From RGIG8775 sp045660295 (GTDB taxonomy: Bacteria > Bacillota > Clostridia > Oscillospirales > CAG-272): a stretch of DNA of 54,167 bases. The position numbers and the translations under genes are program-made. The notes under the pieces are model-generated. The model did not search any database. It saw only the letters and a list, made by a program, of their open reading frames with translations, and was not told the DNA's origin. Shown in pieces: positions 7,946 through 15,842 of the stretch. The stretch lies in the NCBI GenBank assembly GCA_045660295.1, contig JAZRDN010000057.1, positions 1 to 54,167 on the forward strand. Reading direction: 5' to 3'. Position 1 is the stretch's first letter; every line of letters begins with the position of its first letter.

Positions 7946-8635
7946 GTGGATAATTTGACAGAGATACAGAAAACGCTGTTTTCACTTGGTGATAGCGGAT
8001 ATAAAGCCTTTCACGCCAAGCTGATTCCCACCGTTCCCGAAGAAAAAATTATAGGTGTCAGAACGCCCGTACTCAGAAAATACGCCAAAGAGCTATTTGT
8101 AAGCGCCGATATTTCCGAATTTTTTGAGACTTTACCTCATAGATTTTACGATGAAGATAATCTGCATGCCTTTTTGCTTGAGCAAATAAAGGATTACGGC
8201 ACTGTGATTTGGCATGTCGACAGATTTTTGCCACACGTTGATAACTGGGCGACTTGTGATATGATGTCTCCGAGATGCTTTGCCCAAAACACCGATAAGC
8301 TTTATAAAGATGCTTTCCGTTGGATAGACTCGGGGAAGATATACGCGGTCAGATTTGGCGTGTGTATGCTTATGAAGCATTATCTTGACGGCAATTTTGA
8401 CATAGCATATTTCGAAAGAACAGCCAATATAAAAAGCGAGGAATATTACGTGAAAATGGCTGTGGCGTGGTATTTTGCCACCGCACTAACCAAAAGGTAT
8501 GACGACGCGTTGCCTTATATTGAAAAACACCGACTTGATGCGTGGACTCATAATAAGGCGATACAAAAGGCGTGCGAAAGCTATCAAGTACCAGAAGAGC
8601 ATAAAGAATATTTAAAAACACTAAAAATCAAATAA
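7946..8635 (+). CDS. DNA alkylation repair protein (AlkD/HEAT-like family)
   Basis: Member of the DNA alkylation repair family (PF08713), helical HEAT-like repeat glycosylases related to AlkD that excise alkylated purines. It has 229 residues, the usual length. Supporting segments are the N-terminal IIGVRTPVLRKYAKEL motif and the central VDNWATCDMMSPRCF, which matches the conserved DNW(D/A)xxD region. A GTG start at 7946 is preceded by GAGGTGG. MATE follows after 11 bases in the same operon. The exact lesion repaired is unknown. Confidence 0.88.
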   Translation: MDNLTEIQKTLFSLGDSGYKAFHAKLIPTVPEEKIIGVRTPVLRKYAKELFVSADISEFFETLPHRFYDEDNLHAFLLEQIKDYGTVIWHVDRFLPHVDNWATCDMMSPRCFAQNTDKLYKDAFRWIDSGKIYAVRFGVCMLMKHYLDGNFDIAYFERTANIKSEEYYVKMAVAWYFATALTKRYDDALPYIEKHRLDAWTHNKAIQKACESYQVPEEHKEYLKTLKIK

Positions 8636-8646
8636 TCGGGTGAAAA

Positions 8647-10023
8647 ATGGAAAATGTAAAAAAACGCGGCTTCTTTTCAAGAAAAGATGTCGATATGACC
8701 GAGGGTAATATAGTAAATCACATAATAATGTTTGCCTTTCCGCTTCTTATCGGAAACCTGTTTCAGCAGTTTTATAATACCGTTGATACTTGGGTGGTGG
8801 GCAACTACGTTGAAAATGACGCTGCATTTGCAGCGGTTGGCTCAGTAGGACCTATAATCAATATGATAATCGGTCTTTTCGTTGGCTTTTCAAGCGGTGC
8901 GGGCGTTATTATTTCCCAGTATTACGGCGCGAAAAAGTATGATAAGGTCGATCAGGCGGTACATACTTCCATGTGCGTAACGCTTATTCTCGGTGTTGTT
9001 TTTACTATTCTCGGACTTGTTCTTGTACCCTTTATGCTCGGGATGATGAAAACACCCGACAGCGTTTTCCCCGAAGCCAAAACCTATCTCACGATTTATT
9101 TCAGCGGTGTTATCGGGCTTATGATATATAATATAGGCTCGGGAATTTTGCGTGCCGTTGGCGACTCCACGAGACCCTTTATATTCCTCGTGGTGTGCGC
9201 GCTTATGAACGTGGTGCTGGACCTTTTGTTCGTTATAAAATTCGGAATGGGCGTTGAGGGCGTTGCTTATGCCACTATCATCTCGCAAGGTGTATCGGCA
9301 ATTTTGGTTGTAATAACGCTTTTGAGAACGAATAACTGTATCAAGCTTGTTCCAAGCCACTTGAAAATTGATCTTGAAACGCTGGGGAAAATAGTTCGTG
9401 TGGGTATTCCCGCCGCAATTCAGCTCTCGCTTACAGCGTTTTCAAATGTTTTCGTTCAGTCTTATATAAACCAGTTCGGACAGGATTGCATGTCGGGCTG
9501 GACGGCTTACGCCAAAATAGACCAGTTCATGTTCTTGCCCATGCAGTCGTTGGCTATGGCGGCAACTACCTTTGTGGGTCAGAACCTTGGATACGGCAAG
9601 GTCGATAGAGCCAAAAAGGGAATTGCTGTCTCGATGATTGTTTCGGTAATCTCAACAGTTGTTATCATGATTCCCGTGATGATTTTCGCGAAACCGCTCG
9701 TGACCTTCTTTGAGGATAAACCCGAGGTTATTGAATACGGCGTAATGCTTCTGCACTACATTTCGCCCTTCTACGTGCTTTGTTGCTTTAACCAGATAAT
9801 CGCGGGTGCGCTCCGCGGAGCTGGCAACAGTCGTGCGCCTATGATAATCATGCTGACATCGTTTGTGGCGTTCAGACAGGTTTATATGTTTATCATGTCT
9901 AACTTTATTTGTAATGAAATTATCCCCATCGCAATGGGATATCCCGCAGGTTGGCTGTTAAGCTCGATACTGTCGTTTGTCTACTTGGCTAAGGTTGACC
10001 TTAAAAAGAAAGTTGTTATCTGA
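8647..10023 (+). CDS. MATE family efflux transporter
   Basis: Membrane antiporter of the multidrug and toxic compound extrusion family, 458 residues with about 12 transmembrane helices in two halves. Recognisable segments are PLLIGNLFQQFYNTVDTWVVG near the N-terminus, GVIISQYYGAKK, and the second-half counterparts GIPAAIQLSLTAFSNVF and FVGQNLGYGK. The ribosome site (GGGTGAAAA) is weak and the gene is probably read from the upstream alkylation repair promoter. Substrate unknown; the pairing with a DNA alkylation repair gene may reflect defence against a DNA-damaging compound, which is inference. Confidence 0.93.
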   Translation: MENVKKRGFFSRKDVDMTEGNIVNHIIMFAFPLLIGNLFQQFYNTVDTWVVGNYVENDAAFAAVGSVGPIINMIIGLFVGFSSGAGVIISQYYGAKKYDKVDQAVHTSMCVTLILGVVFTILGLVLVPFMLGMMKTPDSVFPEAKTYLTIYFSGVIGLMIYNIGSGILRAVGDSTRPFIFLVVCALMNVVLDLLFVIKFGMGVEGVAYATIISQGVSAILVVITLLRTNNCIKLVPSHLKIDLETLGKIVRVGIPAAIQLSLTAFSNVFVQSYINQFGQDCMSGWTAYAKIDQFMFLPMQSLAMAATTFVGQNLGYGKVDRAKKGIAVSMIVSVISTVVIMIPVMIFAKPLVTFFEDKPEVIEYGVMLLHYISPFYVLCCFNQIIAGALRGAGNSRAPMIIMLTSFVAFRQVYMFIMSNFICNEIIPIAMGYPAGWLLSSILSFVYLAKVDLKKKVVI

Positions 10024-10062
10024 TTAAGGATATCAATACCGCAATAATGGCGGCAAAAACCG

Positions 10063-10093
10063 AAAGCACTATCCATCAAGGATAGTGCTTTTT
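10063..10093. terminator. Bidirectional terminator between MATE gene and histidine kinase gene
   Basis: A perfect 12-bp stem (10063-10074 with 10080-10091) with a 5-nt loop lies between two convergent genes. T-runs exist on both strands just outside the stem, so it can serve both. Confidence 0.88.
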
Positions 10094-10094
10094 C

Positions 10095-11753
10095 TTAATT
10101 CAGTTTAAACGTAATACTTATCTCCGTGCCGACTCCGGGCGTGCTTTCAAGATGAATTTCGGCGTCGTGGAATATGGCGCCGTGCTTGACTATAGAAAGT
10201 CCCAGACCGGTGCCGCCCGTCTGCTTGGAATGGCTCTTGTCAACTCGGTAGAATCGCTCGAATACTCGGCTTTGGTGGTCGTAGGGAATACCTATTCCTG
10301 TGTCTTTTACCGTTACCGTTGCCTTTCCGTCGGCGCTTACAAGCTCAATTTTTACGCTTCCGTTTTCTTTGTTGTACTTTATGGCGTTGTCGCAGATATT
10401 GTATACCATTTCAAATACTATCTGCTTAACGCCTGTAATTATCGCGCTCTCTCCCACAAGCTCGAGCGATACGTTCTTGTGCTCGGCGGCGTCTGTAAGA
10501 ACGCTGACAACCTCGTCACATACGTCGTAAAGGTCAAGCTCGTCCTTTTCGTAAGCGTTGCGCGAGTCAAGCTCGGAAATCTTGATGATGTCGTTTACAA
10601 GCGTGATAAGTCGTCGTGATTCCTTGTATATGGTAGCGGAAAAATCGGGAATATCGGTCTCCTTTACCATGCCGTTCATCATCAGCTCGGCAAAGCCCGA
10701 AATTGAGGTCAGCGGAGTTTTCAGCTCATGCGAAACGTTTGCGGTAAACTCATGACGCATGGTCTCTCGCTGATTTTTCTCGCTTATGTCAAGTATAAGG
10801 ATTATCGCGCCAACCGTAACGACCTCGTTGTTTACGGGGCTGGCTATTATCTGACAGCAGGTCTCACCGAGAAAGAATTTATCCTCAAAATGGTTGCCCG
10901 CCAAAGCCTCGATGACCGCATGGCGTACCGTTTCATTTTCTGTCAGCTCTGATATGCTCTTGTATTCACGTCCCGTGTCTCCGCCAAGCAAGCGAGGAGC
11001 GGCAGGATTAAAAGAGAGAATATTTCTGAACGAGTCGATTATTATAAATCCCTCGCTCATGTTTTTTGTTATAGTATCAAACTCTGTCTGCTTGCGCTTC
11101 AGATCGGCTATCTGCCGTTTTATCGTTGTGTTTTGCTCGTCCAGCTTTTTTATAAGCGGCTTAAGCTCGTCGTATACCGTTATGTCGGATGGGTTTGAAA
11201 TGTCAAGACTGTTAAGCGGCTCTGTGATAGCGTGCGAGATTTTTGAGCTTACTATAGCAGAAATAATAAAAATTATCGCGCCTATAAGCAGAATAGGTTG
11301 AGTTATTCCCGCTATTATAACCGTCGTCGAGCTTTGTGTGTCGGAAAGTCTGAGAATACTGCCGTCCGAAAGCCTTACGGCGTGATATACGGTTCTTTCG
11401 GTCAGCGTTTCGGACGCGCGCGTGCTTTCACCCGTTCCGTTCCTTATCGCCTCCAAAACCTCCTCGCGGTCAAGATGGTTTTTCATAAGGCTTACGTCGG
11501 CAACCGTGTTGTCGTATATAACCGTACCGTCAGCCGCTATGTAGGTTATGCGCTTGTCGTGCGCGTCGAGCTTATTGAGGTACTCGAGTCCGTTTTCCTC
11601 AATGCCCTCGGAGATGTACGTAATTGAGCTTTTAAGCTCGTTGGTGACTTGCGTGTTGAAGTAGTGAAAGAGCACAGCTATAACAAACAATATGCAGGCA
11701 AGCAGGGCAATGACCGAGGTGAGCGCCATAGCTCGGAAGATTCGTTTATTCAT
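10095..11753 (-). CDS. Sensor histidine kinase, PhoR-like
   Basis: Membrane histidine kinase of 552 residues. It has TM1 (about residues 8-30), an extracytoplasmic sensor region, TM2 (about 144-168), a linker, a PAS-like domain (about 225-330), a HisKA domain with the H-box HEFTANVSHELKTPLTS (phospho-acceptor His342), and an HATPase domain with the N-box NICDNAIKYNKENG, G1 DTGIGIP, F-box and G2 GTGLGLS. It overlaps the response regulator gene by 8 bases. The architecture matches PhoR/WalK-type kinases, but no phosphate-transport genes are nearby, so the signal is unknown. Confidence 0.93.
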   Translation of the reverse strand: MNKRIFRAMALTSVIALLACILFVIAVLFHYFNTQVTNELKSSITYISEGIEENGLEYLNKLDAHDKRITYIAADGTVIYDNTVADVSLMKNHLDREEVLEAIRNGTGESTRASETLTERTVYHAVRLSDGSILRLSDTQSSTTVIIAGITQPILLIGAIIFIISAIVSSKISHAITEPLNSLDISNPSDITVYDELKPLIKKLDEQNTTIKRQIADLKRKQTEFDTITKNMSEGFIIIDSFRNILSFNPAAPRLLGGDTGREYKSISELTENETVRHAVIEALAGNHFEDKFFLGETCCQIIASPVNNEVVTVGAIILILDISEKNQRETMRHEFTANVSHELKTPLTSISGFAELMMNGMVKETDIPDFSATIYKESRRLITLVNDIIKISELDSRNAYEKDELDLYDVCDEVVSVLTDAAEHKNVSLELVGESAIITGVKQIVFEMVYNICDNAIKYNKENGSVKIELVSADGKATVTVKDTGIGIPYDHQSRVFERFYRVDKSHSKQTGGTGLGLSIVKHGAIFHDAEIHLESTPGVGTEISITFKLN

Positions 11754-12429
11754 CCTGCGGCTCTCCTATTTTGTAACCAACGCCCTTTATCGTCTCGATA
11801 CAAGCGCCCGCGTCGCCAAGCTTCTGACGCAGATGCCTTACGTGAACGTCAACCGTTCGGCTCTCGCCGTCAAAGGAATATCCCCATATTTTGTTTAAGA
11901 GCGTGTCTCTGGATAAAACGTTTCCTCTGTTTTCGAAAAGGACCTTTAAAAGTTCAAATTCTTTAAAGGAAAGGTCAACCTTTTCTCCGTTTACCTTCAC
12001 AAGATGCTTTTGTGGAGAAAGAGTGAGCGTGCCCCAAGCGTAATCGTCGTTGCTTGCAGGCTGAGGCGCGGCGCGGCGCAAAAGCGCTTTTATCCTCGCG
12101 ATAAGCTCCATCATGCCAAAGGGCTTGGCAATGTAGTCGTCAGCGCCCAGGTCAAGACCAATGACCTTGTCGTATTCGGCAGATTTAGCCGTCAGCATTA
12201 TTATGGGCAGCTTTGCGTATTTTCTATGTGCTCGGAGCTTTTTGAGTATAGAAAGCCCGTCCTCCTCGGGTAGCATTATATCAAGAAGGATAAGCGAGGG
12301 CGTTTCATTTTCCAAAGAAATATAAAACTCCGACGGTGTGGGAAAGCTTTTTATTTCAAAGCCGCTGCTTGCGAGGGCGTATTCCACCAGCTTGCGGATG
12401 TCGCCATCGTCTTCAACGAGATATATCAT
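11746..12429 (-). CDS. Response regulator, OmpR/PhoB family
   Basis: Two-domain transcription factor of 227 residues. The receiver domain has the acidic pair D7/D8, phospho-acceptor Asp50 (ILLDIMLPEEDG) and the conserved AKPFG lysine near 100. The C-terminal winged helix shows the typical LSFKEFELLKVLFENRG and SRTVDVHVRHLRQKLG segments. AGGAGGTG precedes the ATG. It is the first gene of a two-gene unit with the kinase. Confidence 0.95.
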   Translation of the reverse strand: MIYLVEDDGDIRKLVEYALASSGFEIKSFPTPSEFYISLENETPSLILLDIMLPEEDGLSILKKLRAHRKYAKLPIIMLTAKSAEYDKVIGLDLGADDYIAKPFGMMELIARIKALLRRAAPQPASNDDYAWGTLTLSPQKHLVKVNGEKVDLSFKEFELLKVLFENRGNVLSRDTLLNKIWGYSFDGESRTVDVHVRHLRQKLGDAGACIETIKGVGYKIGEPQDE

Positions 12430-12453
12430 AAGAACACCTCCTGTTTCTATATT

Positions 12454-12482
12454 ATCATAACATAAATACGCAAATTTTTCAA
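12454..12482 (-). promoter_or_regulatory. Sigma-A promoter of the two-component operon
   Basis: Read on the minus strand: -35 TTGAAA (12477-12482), 17-bp spacer, -10 TATGAT (12454-12459), 25 bases upstream of the response regulator start. No PhoB-box-like repeat was recognised. Confidence 0.6.
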
Positions 12483-12570
12483 TACTATTATAGGAAAAGA
12501 ATGTTAATTTTGCGACCCTTTCGGGGTTAACTCTGTGTAAAAATATAGCGTATCTTTAATAGCGAAAACA

Positions 12571-12601
12571 AAAAGCCCGTAAACTCTGCGTTTACGAGCC
12601 T
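12571..12601 (-). terminator. Terminator of tRNA-Val
   Basis: On the minus strand an 11-12 bp stem with G:U pairs (12590-12601 with 12574-12584), a 5-nt loop and a five-T run follow the tRNA within 8 bases. Confidence 0.85.
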
Positions 12602-12608
12602 TTATAAA

Positions 12609-12685
12609 TGGTGGAGACAGCAGAACTCGAATCTGCGACCCCTTGCATGTCAAGCAAGTACTCTAACCAACTGAGCTATGCCTCC
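12609..12685 (-). tRNA. tRNA-Val (GAC anticodon)
   Basis: A full cloverleaf can be drawn on the minus strand: acceptor GGAGGCA pairing with TGTCTCC, D-arm GCTC/GAGT, anticodon stem CTTGC/GCAAG with loop TTGACAT (anticodon GAC), T-arm GCAGA-TTCGAGT-TCTGC, discriminator A and an encoded CCA end. It decodes GUC/GUU valine codons. It is a single-gene unit with its own promoter and terminator. Confidence 0.97.
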
Positions 12686-12700
12686 GTGTTCACAAGCAGT

Positions 12701-12729
12701 ATTATACACGATTTTTTCTTGTTTGTCAA
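12701..12729 (-). promoter_or_regulatory. Consensus promoter of tRNA-Val
   Basis: Perfect TTGACA (12724-12729), 17-bp spacer and perfect TATAAT (12701-12706) on the minus strand, 15 bases upstream of the mature tRNA 5' end. Confidence 0.92.
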
Positions 12730-12810
12730 GTGTTTTGATAACAAAAATAAAACAAAATTATATTCGCGAATAAGTCTACCGAAAGCAGATTAAAATTATC
12801 GGTTCGGTAA

Positions 12811-12839
12811 TTGACTTTTGGGGAGATTTGTGTTATACT
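12811..12839 (+). promoter_or_regulatory. Promoter in front of the GH2/epimerase fusion
   Basis: -35 TTGACT (12811-12816), 17-bp spacer, -10 TATACT (12834-12839). With GAGGAGG at 12856-12862 it would originally have driven the GH2 gene; it now drives the fusion and probably the DUF1461 gene. Confidence 0.75.
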
Positions 12840-12867
12840 TCAATCAATTAAAACAGAGGAGGACGCT

Positions 12868-13269
12868 ATGAAAAAGCTTTGCCTTAACGAAAATTGGACT
12901 CTTTGCGGCGAAAAGGTGGGAAGTGTGGCGGCTACCGTCCCCGGTCACACCAATAAGGCGTTTAACGTCGGGGCGGACGACGGAAGCGCGGTTCCTGATG
13001 TCGCAGAGTCCATATACCTTTTTGGTAAGGATATAAAGATACTCCACCTTAACGATAATAATGGATTTACCGACCAGCACCTTCCGCCGTTTATCGGCAT
13101 GCAGTGTGGAGTGAAATGGACAGAGGTTTTTACCGCGCTTGACGATGTGTGCTACGATGGGTATTATAACTTCGAGCTTGCCCTTAATTATCTTCGCGAT
13201 AGCATGGAGGATTACGTACATTTCCTCGGAAAGCATCTGCGCAGAGCAGTCAACGGAGAGATTGGATAA
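12868..13269 (+). pseudogene. Fused remnant: GH2 N-terminus joined to sugar epimerase C-terminus
   Basis: The open frame of 134 codons keeps a good start (ATG 12868 after GAGGAGG) but joins two unrelated pieces. Residues 1-26 (MKKLCLNENWTL...ATVPG) match the very start of glycoside hydrolase family 2 enzymes such as beta-mannosidase. From residue 26 on (GHTN, DVAESI, DIKILHLND, NGFTDQHLPPF, GYDGYYNFEL) it matches the C-terminal half of a TIM-barrel sugar phosphate isomerase/epimerase. The join falls at the Gly codon at 12943-12945, which both partners could share (VPG of GH2, DTGH of the epimerase), as expected of a deletion at a short repeated sequence. Neither active site is complete, so no enzymatic function is expected. 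It ends directly at the next gene's start. Confidence 0.8.
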
Positions 13270-13938
13270 ATGAAAAATAAAATATGCTCCATAATTTTCG
13301 CGGTAGCGGTGTTCTTTTTCATCATAACCGTTTCAATAGGACTTCCTATTTATCTAAGACCCTTTTATTACGCCCATATCGAAGCGTATGAGCTGGTTGA
13401 GGACAGCGGCTTTACGTATGAGGAGATACGCGAGGCATACGACGAGGTGCTCGACTACCTTACCATACCGGGCAGAGAATTCGGCACAGGCGTAATGCGT
13501 ATTTCCGAAAGCGGCGAATCCCATTTTGCCGATTGCAAAGTGCTTTTTGACCTTAACGCTTCGGTTTTGATAGTTTCGGCGATAATAATTATCGCCATGC
13601 TTGTGTTCCACAAGCATGGAAAGATAGAAAGACCTGTAATAGCAAAGCGTTCTGCCGAATTTTGGGCGGCGGTGTCGGCGATAATTTTGCCGATTGTTCT
13701 CGGTGGTCTCGCTGCGCTTGATTTCAATAGGGCTTTTGTAATATTTCATAAAATATTTTTCCCGGGAAAGGATAACTGGATATTCAGTTACCGCGAGGAC
13801 GAAATAATAAGAGTTCTTCCGCAAGATTTCTTTATGAATTGTGCTATACTTATAGCATGCGGTGTGCTTGTGATCTCACTTGCTATAATCGCCAAAGAAA
13901 TTGTTTCAATCAAAATATCAAACAACAAAAACGGGTAG
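13270..13938 (+). CDS. DUF1461 (TIGR01906 family) integral membrane protein
   Basis: Intact 222-residue membrane protein of the DUF1461/TIGR01906 family, function unknown. Hydrophobic segments lie at about residues 5-27, 95-113, 132-150 and 190-212. Family hallmarks are the RPFYYAHIEA segment near residue 30, YDEVLDYLTIPG, HFADCKVLFDLN, and the highly conserved KIFFPGKDNWIFSYREDEIIRVLPQDFFMNCAILI region. The ATG follows the fusion gene stop without a gap. Its stop codon lies inside a terminator hairpin. Confidence 0.88.
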   Translation: MKNKICSIIFAVAVFFFIITVSIGLPIYLRPFYYAHIEAYELVEDSGFTYEEIREAYDEVLDYLTIPGREFGTGVMRISESGESHFADCKVLFDLNASVLIVSAIIIIAMLVFHKHGKIERPVIAKRSAEFWAAVSAIILPIVLGGLAALDFNRAFVIFHKIFFPGKDNWIFSYREDEIIRVLPQDFFMNCAILIACGVLVISLAIIAKEIVSIKISNNKNG

Positions 13939-14225
13939 GCATACCCGTTTTTTCGAATTTGCTTCTGTATTCCGACGGCTTTCTTCCCGTAGCGTTTTTG
14001 AATGCTCGGTTAAAGTGAGAAATGTTGTTAAAGCCGCATTCCAATGAAATTTCGAGAATCGACTTTGTGGGTTTTTTAAGTAGCTTTTGAAAACGGTACA
14101 GAAATACGTTCGGCTCATGTTGGCGTTAAGTGCGATCTCGTCAAGTGAAATGGGGGCGGTTATATTTTCGTCAATAAAGCGGAGCGCTTGAAACAAAGAA
14201 GCTTGGCGACATGTGCGAAACCTAC
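13910..14225 (-). pseudogene. AraC-family regulator remnant (truncated and frameshifted)
   Basis: Only the C-terminal DNA-binding half of an AraC/XylS regulator remains. The first helix-turn-helix (QALRFIDENITAPISLDEIA, ANMSRTYFCTVFKSYLK) reads in one frame. After a run of six A (14072-14077 on the plus strand as T) the match continues only in another frame with KSILEISLECGFNNISHFNRAFK and GRKPSEYR, so a one-base slip has broken it. The sensor domain and start are missing. It faces away from the lactonase remnant, and their N-terminal ends meet at about 14190-14240. Confidence 0.83.
13927..13953. terminator. Terminator of DUF1461 gene
   Basis: Stem AAAAACGGGTA/TACCCGTTTTT (arms 13927-13937 and 13942-13952) with a 4-nt loop and a T-run to 13953. 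The DUF1461 stop TAG is within it. The A-rich left arm makes it usable from the minus strand too. Confidence 0.88.
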
Positions 14226-14549
14226 GGCGTAGCAATGGCAATACATATGGCTGAAAGCCCCATTGCCTGCATGGCGGCTATCCGTGTAAAAGGGAAGTAT
14301 CTTTATATTTCAAATCGCGGCGCTGATACCATAACACGCCTTGAGATTGACGGAAAAGAGCTTCGTCTGCTTGAAAACACCGATTGTGGCGGCAAAAATC
14401 CCCGTGATTTCCTTATAGTTGATGACCTTGTGTTCAGTACGAATGAGTTTACCAATGACGTAACGGTGCTTAAACTTGTCGCCGGAAAACCCGTTCTTAC
14501 AGAAACAAAAATCAGTATGCCTAACCCGCTCTGCGTGGTGGTAATATAA
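14211..14549 (+). pseudogene. Lactonase (6-phosphogluconolactonase-like beta-propeller) C-terminal remnant
   Basis: The 112-codon frame corresponds to the last three or so blades of the YbhE/lactonase seven-bladed propeller family: AAIRVKGKYLYISNRGADTI, GGKNPRDFLIVDDLVF, NDVTVLKL and the terminal PNPLCVVVI. The family normally has about 340-380 residues, so about two thirds is missing at the N-terminus. The apparent start ATG lies in sequence shared with the AraC remnant and has no good ribosome site. Together the two look like a divergent regulator/enzyme pair whose middle was deleted. Confidence 0.8.
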
Positions 14550-14557
14550 AGAAAACT

Positions 14558-14612
14558 CCGCCTCTTTAGCGTTGTGTTATTCGGAACACAATACTAAGGA
14601 GGCGGTTTTTTT
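14558..14612. terminator. Long bidirectional terminator
   Basis: A 21-bp imperfect stem (14558-14578 with 14585-14605), 6-nt loop and seven T residues on the plus strand; the A-run on the left gives a shorter T-run for the minus strand. It separates the lactonase remnant from the convergent esterase gene, whose stop codon it touches. Confidence 0.85.
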
Positions 14613-15672
14613 ATCTCATTTTCTTTCTAATGATATCAAAATAAACGTTCCAGTCACGGCGACTTAAATAGTGTCCGTCTGTGCGTATTTGGTAGCACAC
14701 ATTACCTTCGTCAAATACAGACTCGGGTGTAGGGAGACGGTCGGGGTGAACAAAGCCCGTAAGACCGAGATTTTCCCACGCCTTTGAAGCGGCGGCACAA
14801 GCGAGATACTCGGAATCGGGATCAGCCCATTCGTCTTTCTCGGCACTTCCGACGATAAGCGTTCTTGGCGCAATCGTCGCCAGAAGCATGTGCTGGTCAA
14901 AGGTCAGCTTGCTTTCGTCAATGTAATTCGTATAGTTCTTGCAGAACCAATAGGGGAATGTCTTGGTGATAAACTCGATATGCTCACCCTGCTTTTCGCG
15001 TGTTATAGCCGCGCCGCTACAACCCGAATCGTTGGAAATAACGTACTTGAAGCGTGTGTCAAGCATACCCGTCACAAGCGCGGTTTTTCCAAGGCGCGAG
15101 TGACCGATAACAGCCGCGTTTTCAAGGTCGAGACAGTCGAGAGTCTGCGCGTAATCCATAATTCTCATAGCCGCCCAAGCCCACATAACTATCTTTCCCG
15201 AGCCGTCGCCGCTTCGCTCGCCGTCGGGGAAAAGGATGCCCGACAGTCCGTCCGTCATATCGTTCTTATCGACCGAAACGTCGTTAAAGTCGAAGTGGAA
15301 CGCGGCAAAGCCGTTGTTGAGTATTTCCTCTGCGGGATAGTATTTGTTAGGTACACCCGATTCAAAATCTATATGAACAAAGAAGGGATATTTCCCGGGC
15401 TTTTTGGGAATCAGTGCGGTGAAAGGGAACGAGAATTCCTTTCCGCATATTTCGGTGTGAGCTATAACAGTGCGGTTACATGCTGTTCCGGCAGCAAATC
15501 GTTTGTTTTCACTTGACACCTCAAACTCAAGCTTCGTGGGTTCTGGTAATGGCATGCCGTATTCCTCGCGGCAAAGTGTGTCGATATATCCCTTTCTTAC
15601 CTGCTCCCAAGACTCGGATGTAAAATCACCGATAGGCTGGGGAACTCTTTCCTTAAGCAAGCTGTTTATCAT
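14611..15672 (-). CDS. Alpha/beta hydrolase, glucuronoyl/acetylxylan esterase-like (CE15-type)
   Basis: Cytoplasmic hydrolase of 353 residues without a signal peptide. The nucleophile motif GHSRLGKTAL (Ser192) matches the G-x-S-R-x-G-K signature of the CE15 glucuronoyl esterase and related bacterial esterases. Supporting segments are FPFFVHIDFESG-like strand/oxyanion regions, NDSGCSGAA after the nucleophile, IAPRTLIVGSAEKDEWADP with a candidate acid, and a late TDGHYLSRRDW carrying the catalytic His candidate. It likely deacylates plant polysaccharide fragments; the exact substrate is uncertain. AAAGGAGG precedes the ATG and a near-perfect promoter lies upstream. It is the only intact carbohydrate-type gene in this decayed zone. 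Confidence 0.8.
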   Translation of the reverse strand: MINSLLKERVPQPIGDFTSESWEQVRKGYIDTLCREEYGMPLPEPTKLEFEVSSENKRFAAGTACNRTVIAHTEICGKEFSFPFTALIPKKPGKYPFFVHIDFESGVPNKYYPAEEILNNGFAAFHFDFNDVSVDKNDMTDGLSGILFPDGERSGDGSGKIVMWAWAAMRIMDYAQTLDCLDLENAAVIGHSRLGKTALVTGMLDTRFKYVISNDSGCSGAAITREKQGEHIEFITKTFPYWFCKNYTNYIDESKLTFDQHMLLATIAPRTLIVGSAEKDEWADPDSEYLACAAASKAWENLGLTGFVHPDRLPTPESVFDEGNVCYQIRTDGHYLSRRDWNVYFDIIRKKMR

Positions 15673-15704
15673 AACAAGCCTCCTTTAACTAACATATTGG
15701 TTTT

Positions 15705-15733
15705 ATTATAACCACAAGCGTGTGTTTTGTCAA
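15705..15733 (-). promoter_or_regulatory. Consensus promoter of the esterase gene
   Basis: TTGACA (15728-15733), 17-bp spacer and TATAAT (15705-15710) on the minus strand, both perfect matches to the sigma-A consensus. Confidence 0.9.
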
Positions 15734-15781
15734 TGTTTTGAATAAATTTTCTTCTGACAACGTTAAAATTTCTTAAAACTG

Positions 15782-15810
15782 TTGAAATATTTACAATTAT
15801 GGTGTAAAAT
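15782..15810 (+). promoter_or_regulatory. Promoter of the M16-lgt-folD operon
   Basis: -35 TTGAAA (15782-15787), 17-bp spacer, -10 TAAAAT (15805-15810), 33 bases upstream of the first M16 gene. Confidence 0.75.
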
Positions 15811-15842
15811 ATAAGAGAACGTTTTTATGTATTAGGAGTGCT

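Noticed and set aside
10095..12429. Two-component system as PhoPR for phosphate control
   Set aside because: Architecture fits, but no pst/phoU genes or Pho-box-like repeats are nearby, so the signal is left open and no gene symbol is given.
12868..13269. Real small gene encoding a short epimerase
   Set aside because: The barrel is only about 40 percent complete and the N-terminus belongs to another enzyme family.
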